64,000 nt of DNA, from positions 186,001 to 250,000 of the forward strand of contig JADJYU010000012.1 in assembly GCA_016719565.1 (NCBI GenBank). Direction: 5' to 3'. Origin of the DNA: Ignavibacteria bacterium. Lineage in GTDB: Bacteria > Bacteroidota > Ignavibacteria > Tepidaquicellales > Tepidaquicellaceae. The translations under genes were made by a program, and so were the position numbers. Positions within the stretch are counted from its first letter, which is position 1. Every line of letters starts with the position of its first letter. Of this stretch, positions 18,342 through 27,371 are shown piece after piece. The notes under the pieces were generated by a model. The model did no database searches, was not told the DNA's origin, and saw nothing but the letters and a program-made list of their open reading frames with translations.

Positions 18342-19850
18342 TTAAACTGCATTTGCAAAGAAAAAAAAATCCGGTTTTAGAATTTTACAGGTACAATAAT
18401 ATATGTTGTTTAATATTTTATTTGAAAATTCAATCTTAATCAGCATTTTTGAAATAGTGAGTTTAGAAAAATTTGTTAAAAAAAGTATAGAAGAATAATA
18501 AATTTCAATACTTTCAGTTGATTTTTTTCCATAATCAGTAATGCGTGTCCTGAAATATGCTGAATCCTCAGGAAAATTTTTAATTGAATTATTATAAAGC
18601 AGATTGAAATCTTCTTTCCTGCCAAGATCCTCAAGAAGTAATCCCAGATCTTTTGTTAACGGCTTGTCAAGTTTTTGATTCAGATCTATTACTTTGATCA
18701 GATCTGCTGCATCTTCCGGTTTATCCTGCTCAGCAAGTATACGTGCAGCATAAAGCAGAGACTGATAATTTGCAGAGTCAAGTTTAAAAGATTTTTTAAA
18801 ATTCACAAGCGCTTCTTCCGGCTTGTTCTCAAGCTGATTGATCTTACCGAGATTAACATAAGCATCAGGATTATCCGGTCTTATTTTGATAATTTTTTTC
18901 AGTATGTTTTTGGCATCACTTATTCTGTCCTGATTCATTAAAAATATAGAGTAACTGTTCATAGCATCGAAATTGCTCCCGTCTAATTTCAGCGCGAGCT
19001 GATATAAACTGTCAGCTTCAGAGAATGAATTCATTCTTTCTTTTAAAAGTGCATAATAGTAATAAGAATAAGAATCATTCGGATCAATGCGGATAGCTTT
19101 TTTATAAAGTTCTTCTGATTCATCAAATTTATGCATTTCAAAAAGTGAAAAAGCCCATCCGGTCAATGCGTCAGTATAACGGGGATCAAGATCAAGGGCA
19201 TTTTCATACATAGAAATGGACTCCTCATATTTACCCTGATCAGAAAGTATATATCCGTATAAAGTATAAGCCATTACGTCATCATTTTCAGGGGCATTTG
19301 AAATTGAATAATCGATCATATCCATTGCAAGATCTGTATTCATTTCATCAGAGCCGTATGAGTAATAATAGTAATAAGCGAGCATATACGGCTGAGTATA
19401 AATGAGGACAAACCGAGCGGCGTCATAAAGAATTTTGTCAAGATCAGCCAGATCTCCGGAAAAAGTCCTTGACGGCTTTCCGAGTATCCGTGTAGTCAGA
19501 TAAATTTTTTTATCTGCTAAAACAACTTCACCCGTGATCTTAGTCTGCTTCTTTCCGAGGAAGTTCTTAACATTCTGAATCAGGGATTTCAAAGAAATAC
19601 CCGAACCCGGAATTACTATCTCAAGCTGTGAATCATACATAACGGGATTATAGTCAAGAAGGGGGAATGCGGTATCGGCTTTACTTTCGATGTCCTTTAT
19701 ATTGTCCATTAATTTGCTGACGAGCGCCTGGCCGGTGATATTCTGTCTTTCAAGATCAAGCGGAACCTGAAAAACTTCGATAACGACTGTATCTCTTTGG
19801 AATTCCTTATAAATAAGAATTCCGATAACAAAAAGCACTGCTATGATCAC
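18342..19850 (-). CDS. Membrane-anchored TPR protein
   Basis: Reading from ATG 19848-19850, the chain has a membrane segment at once (IIAVLFVIGILIYKEF). A domain of about 130 residues of mixed alpha/beta follows (QALVSKLMDNI onward), then at least eight TPR units from about residue 165 (for example GKYEESISMYENALDLDP, HKFDESEELYKKAIRIDP and KPEEALVNFKKSFKLDS). The frame is open for about 50 codons upstream of this ATG and would add basic and hydrophobic residues that extend the membrane segment. No ATG, GTG or TTG lies there except a GTG next to the ATG, and no clear ribosome binding site precedes the ATG, so the true start is uncertain. Confidence 0.7.
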   Translation of the reverse strand: MIIAVLFVIGILIYKEFQRDTVVIEVFQVPLDLERQNITGQALVSKLMDNIKDIESKADTAFPLLDYNPVMYDSQLEIVIPGSGISLKSLIQNVKNFLGKKQTKITGEVVLADKKIYLTTRILGKPSRTFSGDLADLDKILYDAARFVLIYTQPYMLAYYYYYSYGSDEMNTDLAMDMIDYSISNAPENDDVMAYTLYGYILSDQGKYEESISMYENALDLDPRYTDALTGWAFSLFEMHKFDESEELYKKAIRIDPNDSYSYYYYALLKERMNSFSEADSLYQLALKLDGSNFDAMNSYSIFLMNQDRISDAKNILKKIIKIRPDNPDAYVNLGKINQLENKPEEALVNFKKSFKLDSANYQSLLYAARILAEQDKPEDAADLIKVIDLNQKLDKPLTKDLGLLLEDLGRKEDFNLLYNNSIKNFPEDSAYFRTRITDYGKKSTESIEIYYSSILFLTNFSKLTISKMLIKIEFSNKILNNIYYCTCKILKPDFFFFANAV

Positions 19851-20075
19851 GACATCAAGCGCAATGGATCTGAATGCGCTTATGCTTTTTGAAGCGCTGT
19901 CGAACTTTGGAGGTTTTTGGCTATTTTCAGTCTTGTCAGCGATAAATATTTTCTTTAAGTAAGAAATATAAAGTTATTGAAAACTTATTGTGATAAAATA
20001 AATAAATTAATTTTAAGATTCTTTCATTTAATCTCACTCCTGAAATAATTATATTTCTGTATAAACAGAAATCAA

Positions 20076-20279
20076 ATGGAATCAGAAAATACAATTCCGC
20101 CCGGAAATGATTTTCCGGAAGATCCCTCTCAGAAGCAGAAGGAAAATGTGATCCCGGAATTTCCGGATAAGAGAATAAATAACAGCTTTAAAGATACTGT
20201 TGCATTATTTCTTATCTCAGGCATTACAATAGTAAATCTGATATTATTTATTTTCACAGCGGTAAAAAAATTCACATAA
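20076..20279 (+). CDS. Small single-pass membrane protein
   Basis: A 67-residue protein with an acidic, Pro-rich soluble N-terminus (about 1-37) and one C-terminal membrane segment (about 42-62, VALFLISGITIVNLILFIF) ended by positive residues, so the N-terminus is probably cytoplasmic. Family not recognised. It lies 23 bases before ygfZ on the same strand and diverges from the TPR gene at 19850. Coding is supported by composition and spacing only. Confidence 0.5.
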   Translation: MESENTIPPGNDFPEDPSQKQKENVIPEFPDKRINNSFKDTVALFLISGITIVNLILFIFTAVKKFT

Positions 20280-20302
20280 GAAATATTAAAAAATTCATTT
20301 AA

Positions 20303-21223
20303 TTGCCCGTCAGCTACTTCATCAATAAATCCGGATTAATAAACGCATCAGGCGCTGATCTGACAGACTTCATTAACAGAATGTCAACTAACGATCTCAG
20401 GAAATTTCCTTCAGGAGAATACAAATACACTTTTTTAACATCCGATAAAGGAAGAATTATAGATCTTATAAATTTTGTGAATTTCAGCGATGATAAATAT
20501 TTCATCTGCACAGCGGGATATGAAGATAAAATCATAACTCATCTGAATAAATATATAATAATGGATGATGTGAGCTTAAGTAAAGCAGAAGGAGAATTTT
20601 CGCTTATCACAATTTTTACAGATGAACCTGCAGCTTTATCCAAAGATCTCTTCAATATAGAAATAGATGACATTAAAAAGAATAAAATTTACCGCATCAA
20701 TGAAAAGGATATTCTTTTTCAGGATGATGTGAAATTTCAGGCTTTAAAAATTCTCTGCACTGATGAGCATGTGGATGTTTACAGAAAGCTGCTTAAAGAC
20801 AGCAAGTATCTGAGCAAAGAAGAATATGAATATAAAAGGATAAGTGAAAAGCTTCCCTCAGGCGTGAATGAATTAAATGAAGATATAAATCCAATGGAAT
20901 GCGGTCCGGAAAAATTTATTTCATTTACAAAAGGATGTTACATCGGACAGGAAGTGATTGCTAGAATTGAATCACAGGGAAAGATACCAAAGCAATTGGT
21001 CATAATAACTTCGGAAACCGGATTTGAAAAAGGAGATAAAATTTTCAACGGTGAAAAGGAAGCCGGATTTGTATCCAGCGCAGTGTATTATGATGAGAAG
21101 TATTCAGGGCTGGCATTTATAAGAAGCACTGAACTGAGTGAGTCAGGAAATTACTTTATCAAAAAAAGTGACGGTAATTCTGAAATAAAAATAAAATTCA
21201 AAGAAAAAGAAATAATTAATTAA
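20303..21223 (+). CDS. ygfZ: Folate-binding YgfZ/GcvT-like protein
   Basis: A 306-residue protein of the aminomethyltransferase-like fold. It carries the YgfZ signature KGCYIGQE (about 213-220) followed by VIARIESQGKIPK. This family is needed with folate for repair or assembly of iron-sulphur enzymes such as MiaB. The first possible start is TTG at 20303, directly after an in-frame stop (TAA, 20300-20302). No upstream alternative exists in this frame, so a TTG start or a small sequence error is implied. It follows the small membrane protein and precedes the aldolase gene by 24 bases. Confidence 0.85.
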   Translation: MPVSYFINKSGLINASGADLTDFINRMSTNDLRKFPSGEYKYTFLTSDKGRIIDLINFVNFSDDKYFICTAGYEDKIITHLNKYIIMDDVSLSKAEGEFSLITIFTDEPAALSKDLFNIEIDDIKKNKIYRINEKDILFQDDVKFQALKILCTDEHVDVYRKLLKDSKYLSKEEYEYKRISEKLPSGVNELNEDINPMECGPEKFISFTKGCYIGQEVIARIESQGKIPKQLVIITSETGFEKGDKIFNGEKEAGFVSSAVYYDEKYSGLAFIRSTELSESGNYFIKKSDGNSEIKIKFKEKEIIN

Positions 21224-21247
21224 CACAACTAATAATATATAACTAAC

Positions 21248-22312
21248 ATGAACAAAAAAACTTTAAAGATACTCGGAAAGGAAAATGAGTATCTGCTTTC
21301 ACACAAATGTAAAACAATACCTAAGGAGTCGATTCATTTACCCGGAAAAGATTTTATTGACAGAGTTTGGAAAGATTCAGACAGATCACCGAATGTACTG
21401 AGAAATATGCAGCTCATATATAATACAGGAAGATTAGCGGGAACAGGATACGTTTCAGTACTGCCTGTGGATCAGGGTATAGAACATTCAGCCGGAGCTT
21501 CTTTCGCGCCGAATCCCGTTTACTTCGATCCCGAGAATATTGTTAAGCTTGCTTACGAAGGCGGATGTAATGCAGTCGCTTCCACGCTCGGAGTGCTTGG
21601 CTCGGTTGCAAGAAAGTATGCGCATAAAATTCCTTTTATTATGAAATTCAATCACAATGAATTTTTATCATATCCAAATAAATATGATCAGATATTCTTT
21701 GCAGATATAGATCAGGCGTTTGATATGGGTGCGGTAGCTGTAGGGGCTACAATTTATTTCGGATCGGATGAGTCAGCGAGACAGATACAGGAAGTGTCTC
21801 AGGCGTTTGCATATGCGCACGAACTCGGAATGGTGACAATACTATGGTGCTATTTAAGAAACTCCGCTTTCAATGTAAAAGGTGATAAAGATTATCACAC
21901 TTCCGCTGATCTTACGGGACAGGCGAATCATCTCGGTGTAACAATAGACGCTGATATTATAAAGCAGAAACTCCCTGACAATAACGGCGGATATAACGCA
22001 ATAAAATTCGGCAAGACACATAAGCTGGTATATGAAAAACTAACATCAGATAACCCGATCGATCTTACAAGATATCAGGTTGCGAATAATTATATGGGAA
22101 GATGCGGTCTTATAAATTCAGGCGGTGCATCCACTGGCAAGGGTGACTCTGATCTTAAAGAAGCTGTCAAAACAGCAGTAATTAACAAACGCGCCGGCGG
22201 AATGGGTCTTATCTCAGGAAGAAAAGCATTTCAGAAACCAATGAAAGACGGCATCGATCTCCTTAATACTATTCAGGATGTTTACCTCGATGACGGTATA
22301 TTAATAATATAA
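21248..22312 (+). CDS. fbaB: Class I fructose-bisphosphate aldolase (DhnA/FbaB type)
   Basis: A 354-residue TIM-barrel aldolase of the DhnA family. The early strand LPVDQGIEHSAGASFAPNP is diagnostic, followed by GGCNAVASTLGVLG and PFIMKFNHNE. The C-terminal half has GGASTGKGDSDL and GGMGLISGRKAF, which bind substrate phosphate. It forms a Schiff base with fructose 1,6-bisphosphate and cleaves it to two triose phosphates in glycolysis, or runs in reverse for gluconeogenesis. The TAA at 22310-22312 is followed within 2 bases by the ATG of a tiny basic protein. Confidence 0.9.
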   Translation: MNKKTLKILGKENEYLLSHKCKTIPKESIHLPGKDFIDRVWKDSDRSPNVLRNMQLIYNTGRLAGTGYVSVLPVDQGIEHSAGASFAPNPVYFDPENIVKLAYEGGCNAVASTLGVLGSVARKYAHKIPFIMKFNHNEFLSYPNKYDQIFFADIDQAFDMGAVAVGATIYFGSDESARQIQEVSQAFAYAHELGMVTILWCYLRNSAFNVKGDKDYHTSADLTGQANHLGVTIDADIIKQKLPDNNGGYNAIKFGKTHKLVYEKLTSDNPIDLTRYQVANNYMGRCGLINSGGASTGKGDSDLKEAVKTAVINKRAGGMGLISGRKAFQKPMKDGIDLLNTIQDVYLDDGILII

Positions 22313-22314
22313 TA

Positions 22315-22413
22315 ATGAACAAACCAAAAAAGAAAGCTTTAGCGAAACACAGAAAGAACGCAAAGAAAGTAAAAGCAAAGATCAGCGCTTCACTGAAAAA
22401 TAAAAAGTCGTAA
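22315..22413 (+). CDS. Tiny basic protein of unknown function
   Basis: Frame of 32 residues, ATG 22315 to TAA 22411-22413, beginning 2 bases after the aldolase stop. Eighteen of 32 residues are Lys, Arg or His, with a PKKKALAKHRKNAKKVKAK core and alanines that would form a basic helix. It looks like a ribosome-associated or nucleic-acid-binding peptide. I do not recognise the family with certainty. The tight coupling to the aldolase gene and clean frame support that it is real. Confidence 0.6.
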   Translation: MNKPKKKALAKHRKNAKKVKAKISASLKNKKS

Positions 22414-22649
22414 AGTAAGTTTAACTATTCATATTCTGCGGCTTACCGGACATGAGCAAGTTCGTTACCGAACAAACAGCATGTCCGAAAACATTTGAAA
22501 TTACCTCAAAGGCTCAAAGTTAAAATCTCTAAAAACAATATTCTTTGAGCCTTTGAGTCTTAGAGGCAGACATAAAAAATTTGTTTTCGGACAGACTGCG
22601 AGATTGGGAACGAGCGGTAAAAGATCTGCCGGGACTTATTGAGTATAGG

Positions 22650-22743
22650 AATGAAACGGAGTTTCATATGCAAGTGCGTTCCCAAACGGAGTTTGGGAAC
22701 GAGCAGTAAATCGCAAGTGCGTTCCCAAACAGAGTTTGGGGAC
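22650..22743. repeat. Cluster of palindromes sharing an AAACNGAGTTT core
   Basis: Three related palindromes: 22651-22667 (ATGAAAC GGA GTTTCAT), 22678-22700 (GTTCCCAAAC GGA GTTTGGGAAC) and 22721-22743 (same, with two changes). A further half copy (TTGGGAACGAGCGG) is at 22605. Each would fold to a hairpin in RNA or DNA. They are dispersed-repeat type elements. They lie in the 760-base gap between the small basic protein gene and the exporter at 23174, where I see no convincing gene. Confidence 0.7.
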
Positions 22744-22762
22744 GAGCGGTAAAAAAATACAT

Positions 22763-22963
22763 TTGTCATTCCCGCGTGCTCCTGGCGGGAATCCAATCAG
22801 GAATTTTAAATAATGACTATATAAATACATTGATTGAAAGAAAATCCTGAATAGATTATTTGTTTTTTGAAATCGGATGAACGGAAGATCTGCTTGATTC
22901 GAATTTGTTAAGATGAGAACGTTTTATGACTGGATTCCCGCCAAAAGCACGCGGGAATGACAA
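22763..22963. repeat. Inverted pair of dRS3-like ATTCCCGC/GCGGGAAT repeats
   Basis: Copy 1 has ATTCCCGC at 22768-22775 and GCGGGAAT at 22785-22792. Copy 2, in opposite orientation, has them at 22934-22941 and 22951-22958. Read in the same sense, the two copies match over about 31 bases except for a few loop bases. They bracket about 140 bases without a gene. The pattern resembles the ATTCCC-N8-GGGAAT dispersed repeats known from other bacteria. A small non-autonomous element between terminal repeats is possible. The rest of 22414-23173 shows nothing else. Confidence 0.65.
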
Positions 22964-23173
22964 CCATTTGTTTTGTTATTTTAAAACAGTCTCAAACCTT
23001 TGCGGCAGAATTGGTATTCAAAATTATTTCCACAGTAAATCATATAGAACCAAAATTATTAATATGTATCAAAGTGAATTAAGCCGGGGAAGAAAATTTT
23101 TATCTAATTCTAATTAAGTAAGTTTAATATTAAAAATCAGTTATTAGTAATTATACATTCAGCCGTGAATTAA

Positions 23174-24097
23174 ATGAAAAAATTCATTCTGATATTTTTT
23201 TTAACATTCACGGCTGCATTTACGCCTATAGCTGCTAAATATGTAGTCGGCGTTATATCTCCTCTGTCTCTTGCATTCCTGAGATTCGGCATGGCAACAA
23301 TACTTCTGCTGATAGTATTTGCTTATAATAACGGAAATTTTAATATTGATAAAAAGGACAGACTTTTATTCTTTATGCTGGGACTTCTTGTAATTCCTAT
23401 AAACCAATTCTGCTTTCTCGTTGGTGTTAAATTATCAGTAGCGTCACATTCAGGAATATTATATGCATGTACTCCTCTGTTAATATATCTTATTTCCATC
23501 AGACAGAAAAACGAGAAGTTCGAAATGAAAAAACTCATCACAATTTCTCTTACCATCATCGGAATACTTGTAATATTTTATGAAAACATTTTCGCTCCTT
23601 CAGTACCGGGAGTAAATTTTCTTTTAGGCGACACGCTGCTTTTCCTGGCAGTCGCTTCATGGTCGGTCTATCTTGCATTCAGCAGGAGACTGATCTTAAA
23701 ATACGGCGCATTAAAGACGCAGACCGTTTCATTTCTCATAGGAATAATTTTATACATACCAATATTTTTATTTGATGTAAAAAATCTTTCATTCGAAAAT
23801 GTAAACGGATATGTGATCCTCGGATTTCTGCATCTCACGGTGCTTGTAGCATTCGGAAGTTACTTTCTTTACAGCTATTCAGTGAAGGTGATCAAGACAA
23901 GCACTCTTACAACATTAACAAACACTTCACCGGTATTTACTATTCTGTTTTCCTGGGTATTATTAAATGAAAATTTATCTTATTTTTTTATCATTGGCGC
24001 GGTGATAACAATGACGGGTGTTATATTAACACAGATGCAGAAAGACGAAACACTTATTGCTAATATTGAAAGATCAGATCTGAATGACAGACAATAA
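23174..24097 (+). CDS. EamA/DMT family transporter
   Basis: A 307-residue inner-membrane protein with ten predicted membrane segments in two EamA repeats. The first repeat begins KKFILIFFLTFTAAFTPIAA and the second begins near residue 152 (LGDTLLFLAVASWSVYLAFS). The conserved late motif in the second half (SPVFTILFSWVLLNENLS, about 260-277) is the usual EamA end. These proteins export or import small metabolites; the substrate cannot be told. It overlaps the CDF gene by 14 bases, so they are probably co-translated. Confidence 0.88.
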   Translation: MKKFILIFFLTFTAAFTPIAAKYVVGVISPLSLAFLRFGMATILLLIVFAYNNGNFNIDKKDRLLFFMLGLLVIPINQFCFLVGVKLSVASHSGILYACTPLLIYLISIRQKNEKFEMKKLITISLTIIGILVIFYENIFAPSVPGVNFLLGDTLLFLAVASWSVYLAFSRRLILKYGALKTQTVSFLIGIILYIPIFLFDVKNLSFENVNGYVILGFLHLTVLVAFGSYFLYSYSVKVIKTSTLTTLTNTSPVFTILFSWVLLNENLSYFFIIGAVITMTGVILTQMQKDETLIANIERSDLNDRQ

Positions 24098-25493
24098 TAA
24101 AATCAAATCAGAAATAAAAATTAAAGCTGCGTTATATTCGCTTTATACCGCAATATTCATAACGATTATAAAAATAATCGCAGCGTATTTCAGCGGCAGT
24201 CTCGGAATACTTTCGGAAGTATTTAATTCAGGCATTGATATATTTGTTTGTCTTGTATCAATAATCTCGATCAAATACTCTTCAAGACCGCCCGACAAGG
24301 ATCACAATTACGGACATGAGAAGGCGGAAAATTTCTCCGCGCTGTTTCAGGTATTTATATTATTCATAACTTCTTCATACATAATTTATGAAGCTATAAG
24401 CCGGCTGTTCATAAAGCCGGATACGGAGCTTAATATAAATCTTTGGATCATAGGTTCGATAATATTTACAATACTGATCGACATTAACAGGGCGAAAAAA
24501 TTAAAGGCGGTTGCGAAAGAAACAAACTCAAGCGCGCTCGAAGCGGATGCGCTGCATTTTTCCAGTGATATACTCAGCTCAGGCGTTGTGCTTGCAGGAC
24601 TGCTGCTGACTTATCTCGGTGTGAGTAAAATTGCTGATACAATTGCAGCGCTTGTAGTTACAGTGATCATAATTTCACTCGGTTACAAACTGCTAAAAAA
24701 ATCCTTTAACACATTAATGGATAAAGTGCCGGAAGGACTTTATGAAAAAATAAAATATGAAACGCTGCTGATAAAAGGAGTAGAAGGTATCAACAGTTTC
24801 CGGATAAGGACATCGGGCAGCATTACATATATAGACATGACAATTGAGATAAGCAGACTTGTGCCGTTCTCCAAAGCTCATGACATTATGGATAATGTGG
24901 AAAAGAGAATAAATGAATTAACGGATAATGCCGATATTGTAATTCACTCCGAACCCGTGGAAACAAAAAATGAATCCATCAATGACAAGATAAGACTTGT
25001 AGTAAATGACTTCGGTCTGAAGTGTCACGATATTTTTTCACATAAGACGGACAATGAAATTTTCTCAGAGCTGCATATTGAAATAGACAGCACAAATGAT
25101 CTTACTAAAGCGCATAAGATAGTTTCCGAAGTGGAGAAAAAAATACTGGAAAAGATCGATGTCATATCTCATCTGCAGATACACATTGACGAACCGAGCG
25201 AGATACTTTTTGACACAACGGATATTACTGAAAATTCGAATGAAATAATAAGAGAAGTAAAAAATATTCTTGATGAAAACAAGGAAGTGATCTCAAGCGA
25301 GAGTATACAGGTAGTAAGTACAAACGGTAAATTAAGAATTTCCCTTATATGTACATTTGATCATATTAATTCATTCGAGCAGGTTCACGACATTGTCACT
25401 CAGCTTGAGAGCAAGATATATCTTACTTTAAAAGAAAATTATCCGAAATTAGCAAATGTAATTATTCATTCAGAACCGTCAAAATTAATTTAA
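24084..25493 (+). CDS. Cation diffusion facilitator with three C-terminal dimer-type domains
   Basis: A 469-residue CDF metal exporter with six membrane segments (about 15-200). The transport site residues are NSGID (N-x-x-x-D) in helix 2 and HFSSD (H-x-x-x-D) in helix 5, a mix of the Mn-type and Zn/Fe-type patterns. Normal CDFs are near 300 residues. Here the cytoplasmic part contains three repeats of the ferredoxin-like ZT-dimer fold (about 205-292, 300-375 and 380-469), each with a SKAHDIMDNVEKRI-like helix and an HSEP or HIDEP end. The metal is unknown; Zn, Fe or Mn are all possible. Confidence 0.88.
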   Translation: MTDNNKIKSEIKIKAALYSLYTAIFITIIKIIAAYFSGSLGILSEVFNSGIDIFVCLVSIISIKYSSRPPDKDHNYGHEKAENFSALFQVFILFITSSYIIYEAISRLFIKPDTELNINLWIIGSIIFTILIDINRAKKLKAVAKETNSSALEADALHFSSDILSSGVVLAGLLLTYLGVSKIADTIAALVVTVIIISLGYKLLKKSFNTLMDKVPEGLYEKIKYETLLIKGVEGINSFRIRTSGSITYIDMTIEISRLVPFSKAHDIMDNVEKRINELTDNADIVIHSEPVETKNESINDKIRLVVNDFGLKCHDIFSHKTDNEIFSELHIEIDSTNDLTKAHKIVSEVEKKILEKIDVISHLQIHIDEPSEILFDTTDITENSNEIIREVKNILDENKEVISSESIQVVSTNGKLRISLICTFDHINSFEQVHDIVTQLESKIYLTLKENYPKLANVIIHSEPSKLI

Positions 25494-25496
25494 CTT

Positions 25497-26492
25497 ATGG
25501 AAAAAATAAAAGCCGGACTGTTTGGTCTCGGACATCTCGGAAAAACTCATTTAAAACTGATAAGAGAGATCTGCAGTGAAAGAGAAGATGTCGAGCTGAC
25601 AGGAGTATTCGATACGGATCAGGTGAAAAATTCTGATGCTGCAAAAGAAACGGAAACAGAGATAAACAATTCAGCTGATGAGCTTATAAATAAGATCAAT
25701 ACTGCAATAATCGTAACGCCGACTTCGACTCATTTTGAACTTGCGTCAAAGACCATTGGAAAAAATATTAACACATTCATAGAAAAGCCGGTGACAGAGA
25801 CGACGGAACAGGCGGAGAAACTGCTCAAGCTTTCAGAGAATAAAAAAATAAAAATTCAGATAGGACATGTGGAAAGATTTAATCCCGCCATACTTTCTCT
25901 TGATGAATATACAATATCGCCGCTCTTTATCGAAACGCACAGGCTGGCGCAGTTCAATCCGCGCGGAACTGATGTTTCTGTGATACAGGATCTTATGATA
26001 CATGACATTGACATTATTCTCAACCTTGTAAAGTCTCCCGTAAAATCGATCAATGCGAACGGCGTTGCGATACTAAGTGAAAAGATCGACATAGCGAATG
26101 CGAGGATACAGTTTGAGAACGGCTGCGTTGCAAATATAACAGCTTCGAGAATTTCAATCAATAAAATGAGGAAGATGAGACTGTTCCAGAAAAATACTTA
26201 TATATCAATAGACTTTTTACAGAATACGTCAGAAGTTTTCAAATTATCCGGAGACGTAAATGAAAAAGGATTTGCAGTAAGTGAAGTAGAACAGGGAAAT
26301 AAAACCATGAAGATATTTTATGAAAAGCCGCCGGTGCCGGAAGTGAATTCACTGAAGTATGAACTGAATAATTTCTTCACTGCAATCATCAGAGATGAAG
26401 AACCGATAGTTACTCTCAATGACGGACTGCAGGCTTTGGAAGTAGCGAATAAAATAATTCATGAAATAGAAACTTCACAAACTATAAATTAA
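25497..26492 (+). CDS. Gfo/Idh/MocA family oxidoreductase
   Basis: A 331-residue NAD(P)-dependent enzyme. The Rossmann start is KAGLFGLGHLGKTHLK (GxGxxG, about 5-20), the cofactor-loop EKP motif is in TFIEKPVTE (about 94-102), and the catalytic region has GHVERFNPAI and the HDIDI motif near residue 170. Family members act on sugars or their nucleotides; the GHVERFNPA form resembles the UDP-GlcNAc 3-dehydrogenases of lipid A biosynthesis (GnnA), but no lpx gene is near, so this is only a hint. The gene begins 3 bases after the CDF stop. Confidence 0.85.
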   Translation: MEKIKAGLFGLGHLGKTHLKLIREICSEREDVELTGVFDTDQVKNSDAAKETETEINNSADELINKINTAIIVTPTSTHFELASKTIGKNINTFIEKPVTETTEQAEKLLKLSENKKIKIQIGHVERFNPAILSLDEYTISPLFIETHRLAQFNPRGTDVSVIQDLMIHDIDIILNLVKSPVKSINANGVAILSEKIDIANARIQFENGCVANITASRISINKMRKMRLFQKNTYISIDFLQNTSEVFKLSGDVNEKGFAVSEVEQGNKTMKIFYEKPPVPEVNSLKYELNNFFTAIIRDEEPIVTLNDGLQALEVANKIIHEIETSQTIN

Positions 26493-26501
26493 TTTTTTAT
26501 A

Positions 26502-27371
26502 ATGTTTAGAATCGCCCATATCTCAGATCCTCATTTATGCTTCGCAGATCACAACGGCGGAGGGAAAGCGTTTATAAAACTCATGGAAAATATCCGTGAG
26601 AAAAATTGTGATCATGTAGTAATATCCGGGGACATTGCAGACAATCCGCTTTCTGAGGACTTCAGATTCGCAGCAGAACTATTAAAAGAGTATGACCTCA
26701 AGGACTTTAACAGAATTACGCTTGTCCCGGGAAATCATGACATATTCGGCGGAGCGGATAAGGGAATAGAGGGAATTAAATTTATATATCAATGCAGACA
26801 GACGGATTATAAAAAAAATCTTGATCTGTTCACGGAAAATTTTGCCGGAGCATTTGATCCTTACAGGAATTTTCCGTTTGTAAAAATACTCGGTAACATT
26901 GCGCTGATAGGCATCAACAGCATTGACAAATGGAGTCTCAATAAAAATCCCGAGGGATCGAACGGAAAAATCAGTGACAGAGATCATACTAAGATTGAAA
27001 AAATTCTCAAAAGCAAAAAGCTGAAAGGTCTGCATAAGATAATAGCAATGCATCATCACTTTGCGCTTCCTGATGAGACGGAAGAAAATAAAGCTCATCC
27101 TCTCTGGCTGAGAGTGATAGAATGGAAAATGAAACTGCGCGGAAAGAAAAAACTTATCAGACTTTTTGAGAAACATAAAGTTAAGCTGGTGCTTCACGGA
27201 CATACGCATATTAATGAAATTTATACGGAAGGGAAAATTACATTCGTAAACAGCTCTGCCTCATCGATCCCTCTTACTGATGATCAGAATAGATTTTATC
27301 ACATTATAGAGATCCCGGGCATTGAAGACGATTCAAAAAATATTAAGATAGAAAAAGTTCAGGTGCTCTGA
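26502..27371 (+). CDS. Calcineurin-like metallophosphoesterase
   Basis: A 289-residue enzyme with all five metallophosphoesterase blocks: ISDPHL (about 7-12), SGDIADNP (about 44-51), PGNHDIFGGAD (about 77-87), AMHHHF (about 181-186) and LHGHTHINE (about 229-237). These bind two metal ions. The substrate may be a phosphodiester such as a cyclic nucleotide (CpdA-like) or a nucleic acid, and cannot be told here. It lies 9 bases after the oxidoreductase gene, and its stop overlaps the next start by one base (TGATG), so it is probably co-translated with the CCA enzyme gene. Confidence 0.88.
   Translation: MFRIAHISDPHLCFADHNGGGKAFIKLMENIREKNCDHVVISGDIADNPLSEDFRFAAELLKEYDLKDFNRITLVPGNHDIFGGADKGIEGIKFIYQCRQTDYKKNLDLFTENFAGAFDPYRNFPFVKILGNIALIGINSIDKWSLNKNPEGSNGKISDRDHTKIEKILKSKKLKGLHKIIAMHHHFALPDETEENKAHPLWLRVIEWKMKLRGKKKLIRLFEKHKVKLVLHGHTHINEIYTEGKITFVNSSASSIPLTDDQNRFYHIIEIPGIEDDSKNIKIEKVQVL

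Noticed and set aside
22926..23117. Small open frame at 22926
   Set aside because: It starts inside a dispersed palindromic repeat and has mixed composition and no ribosome binding site.
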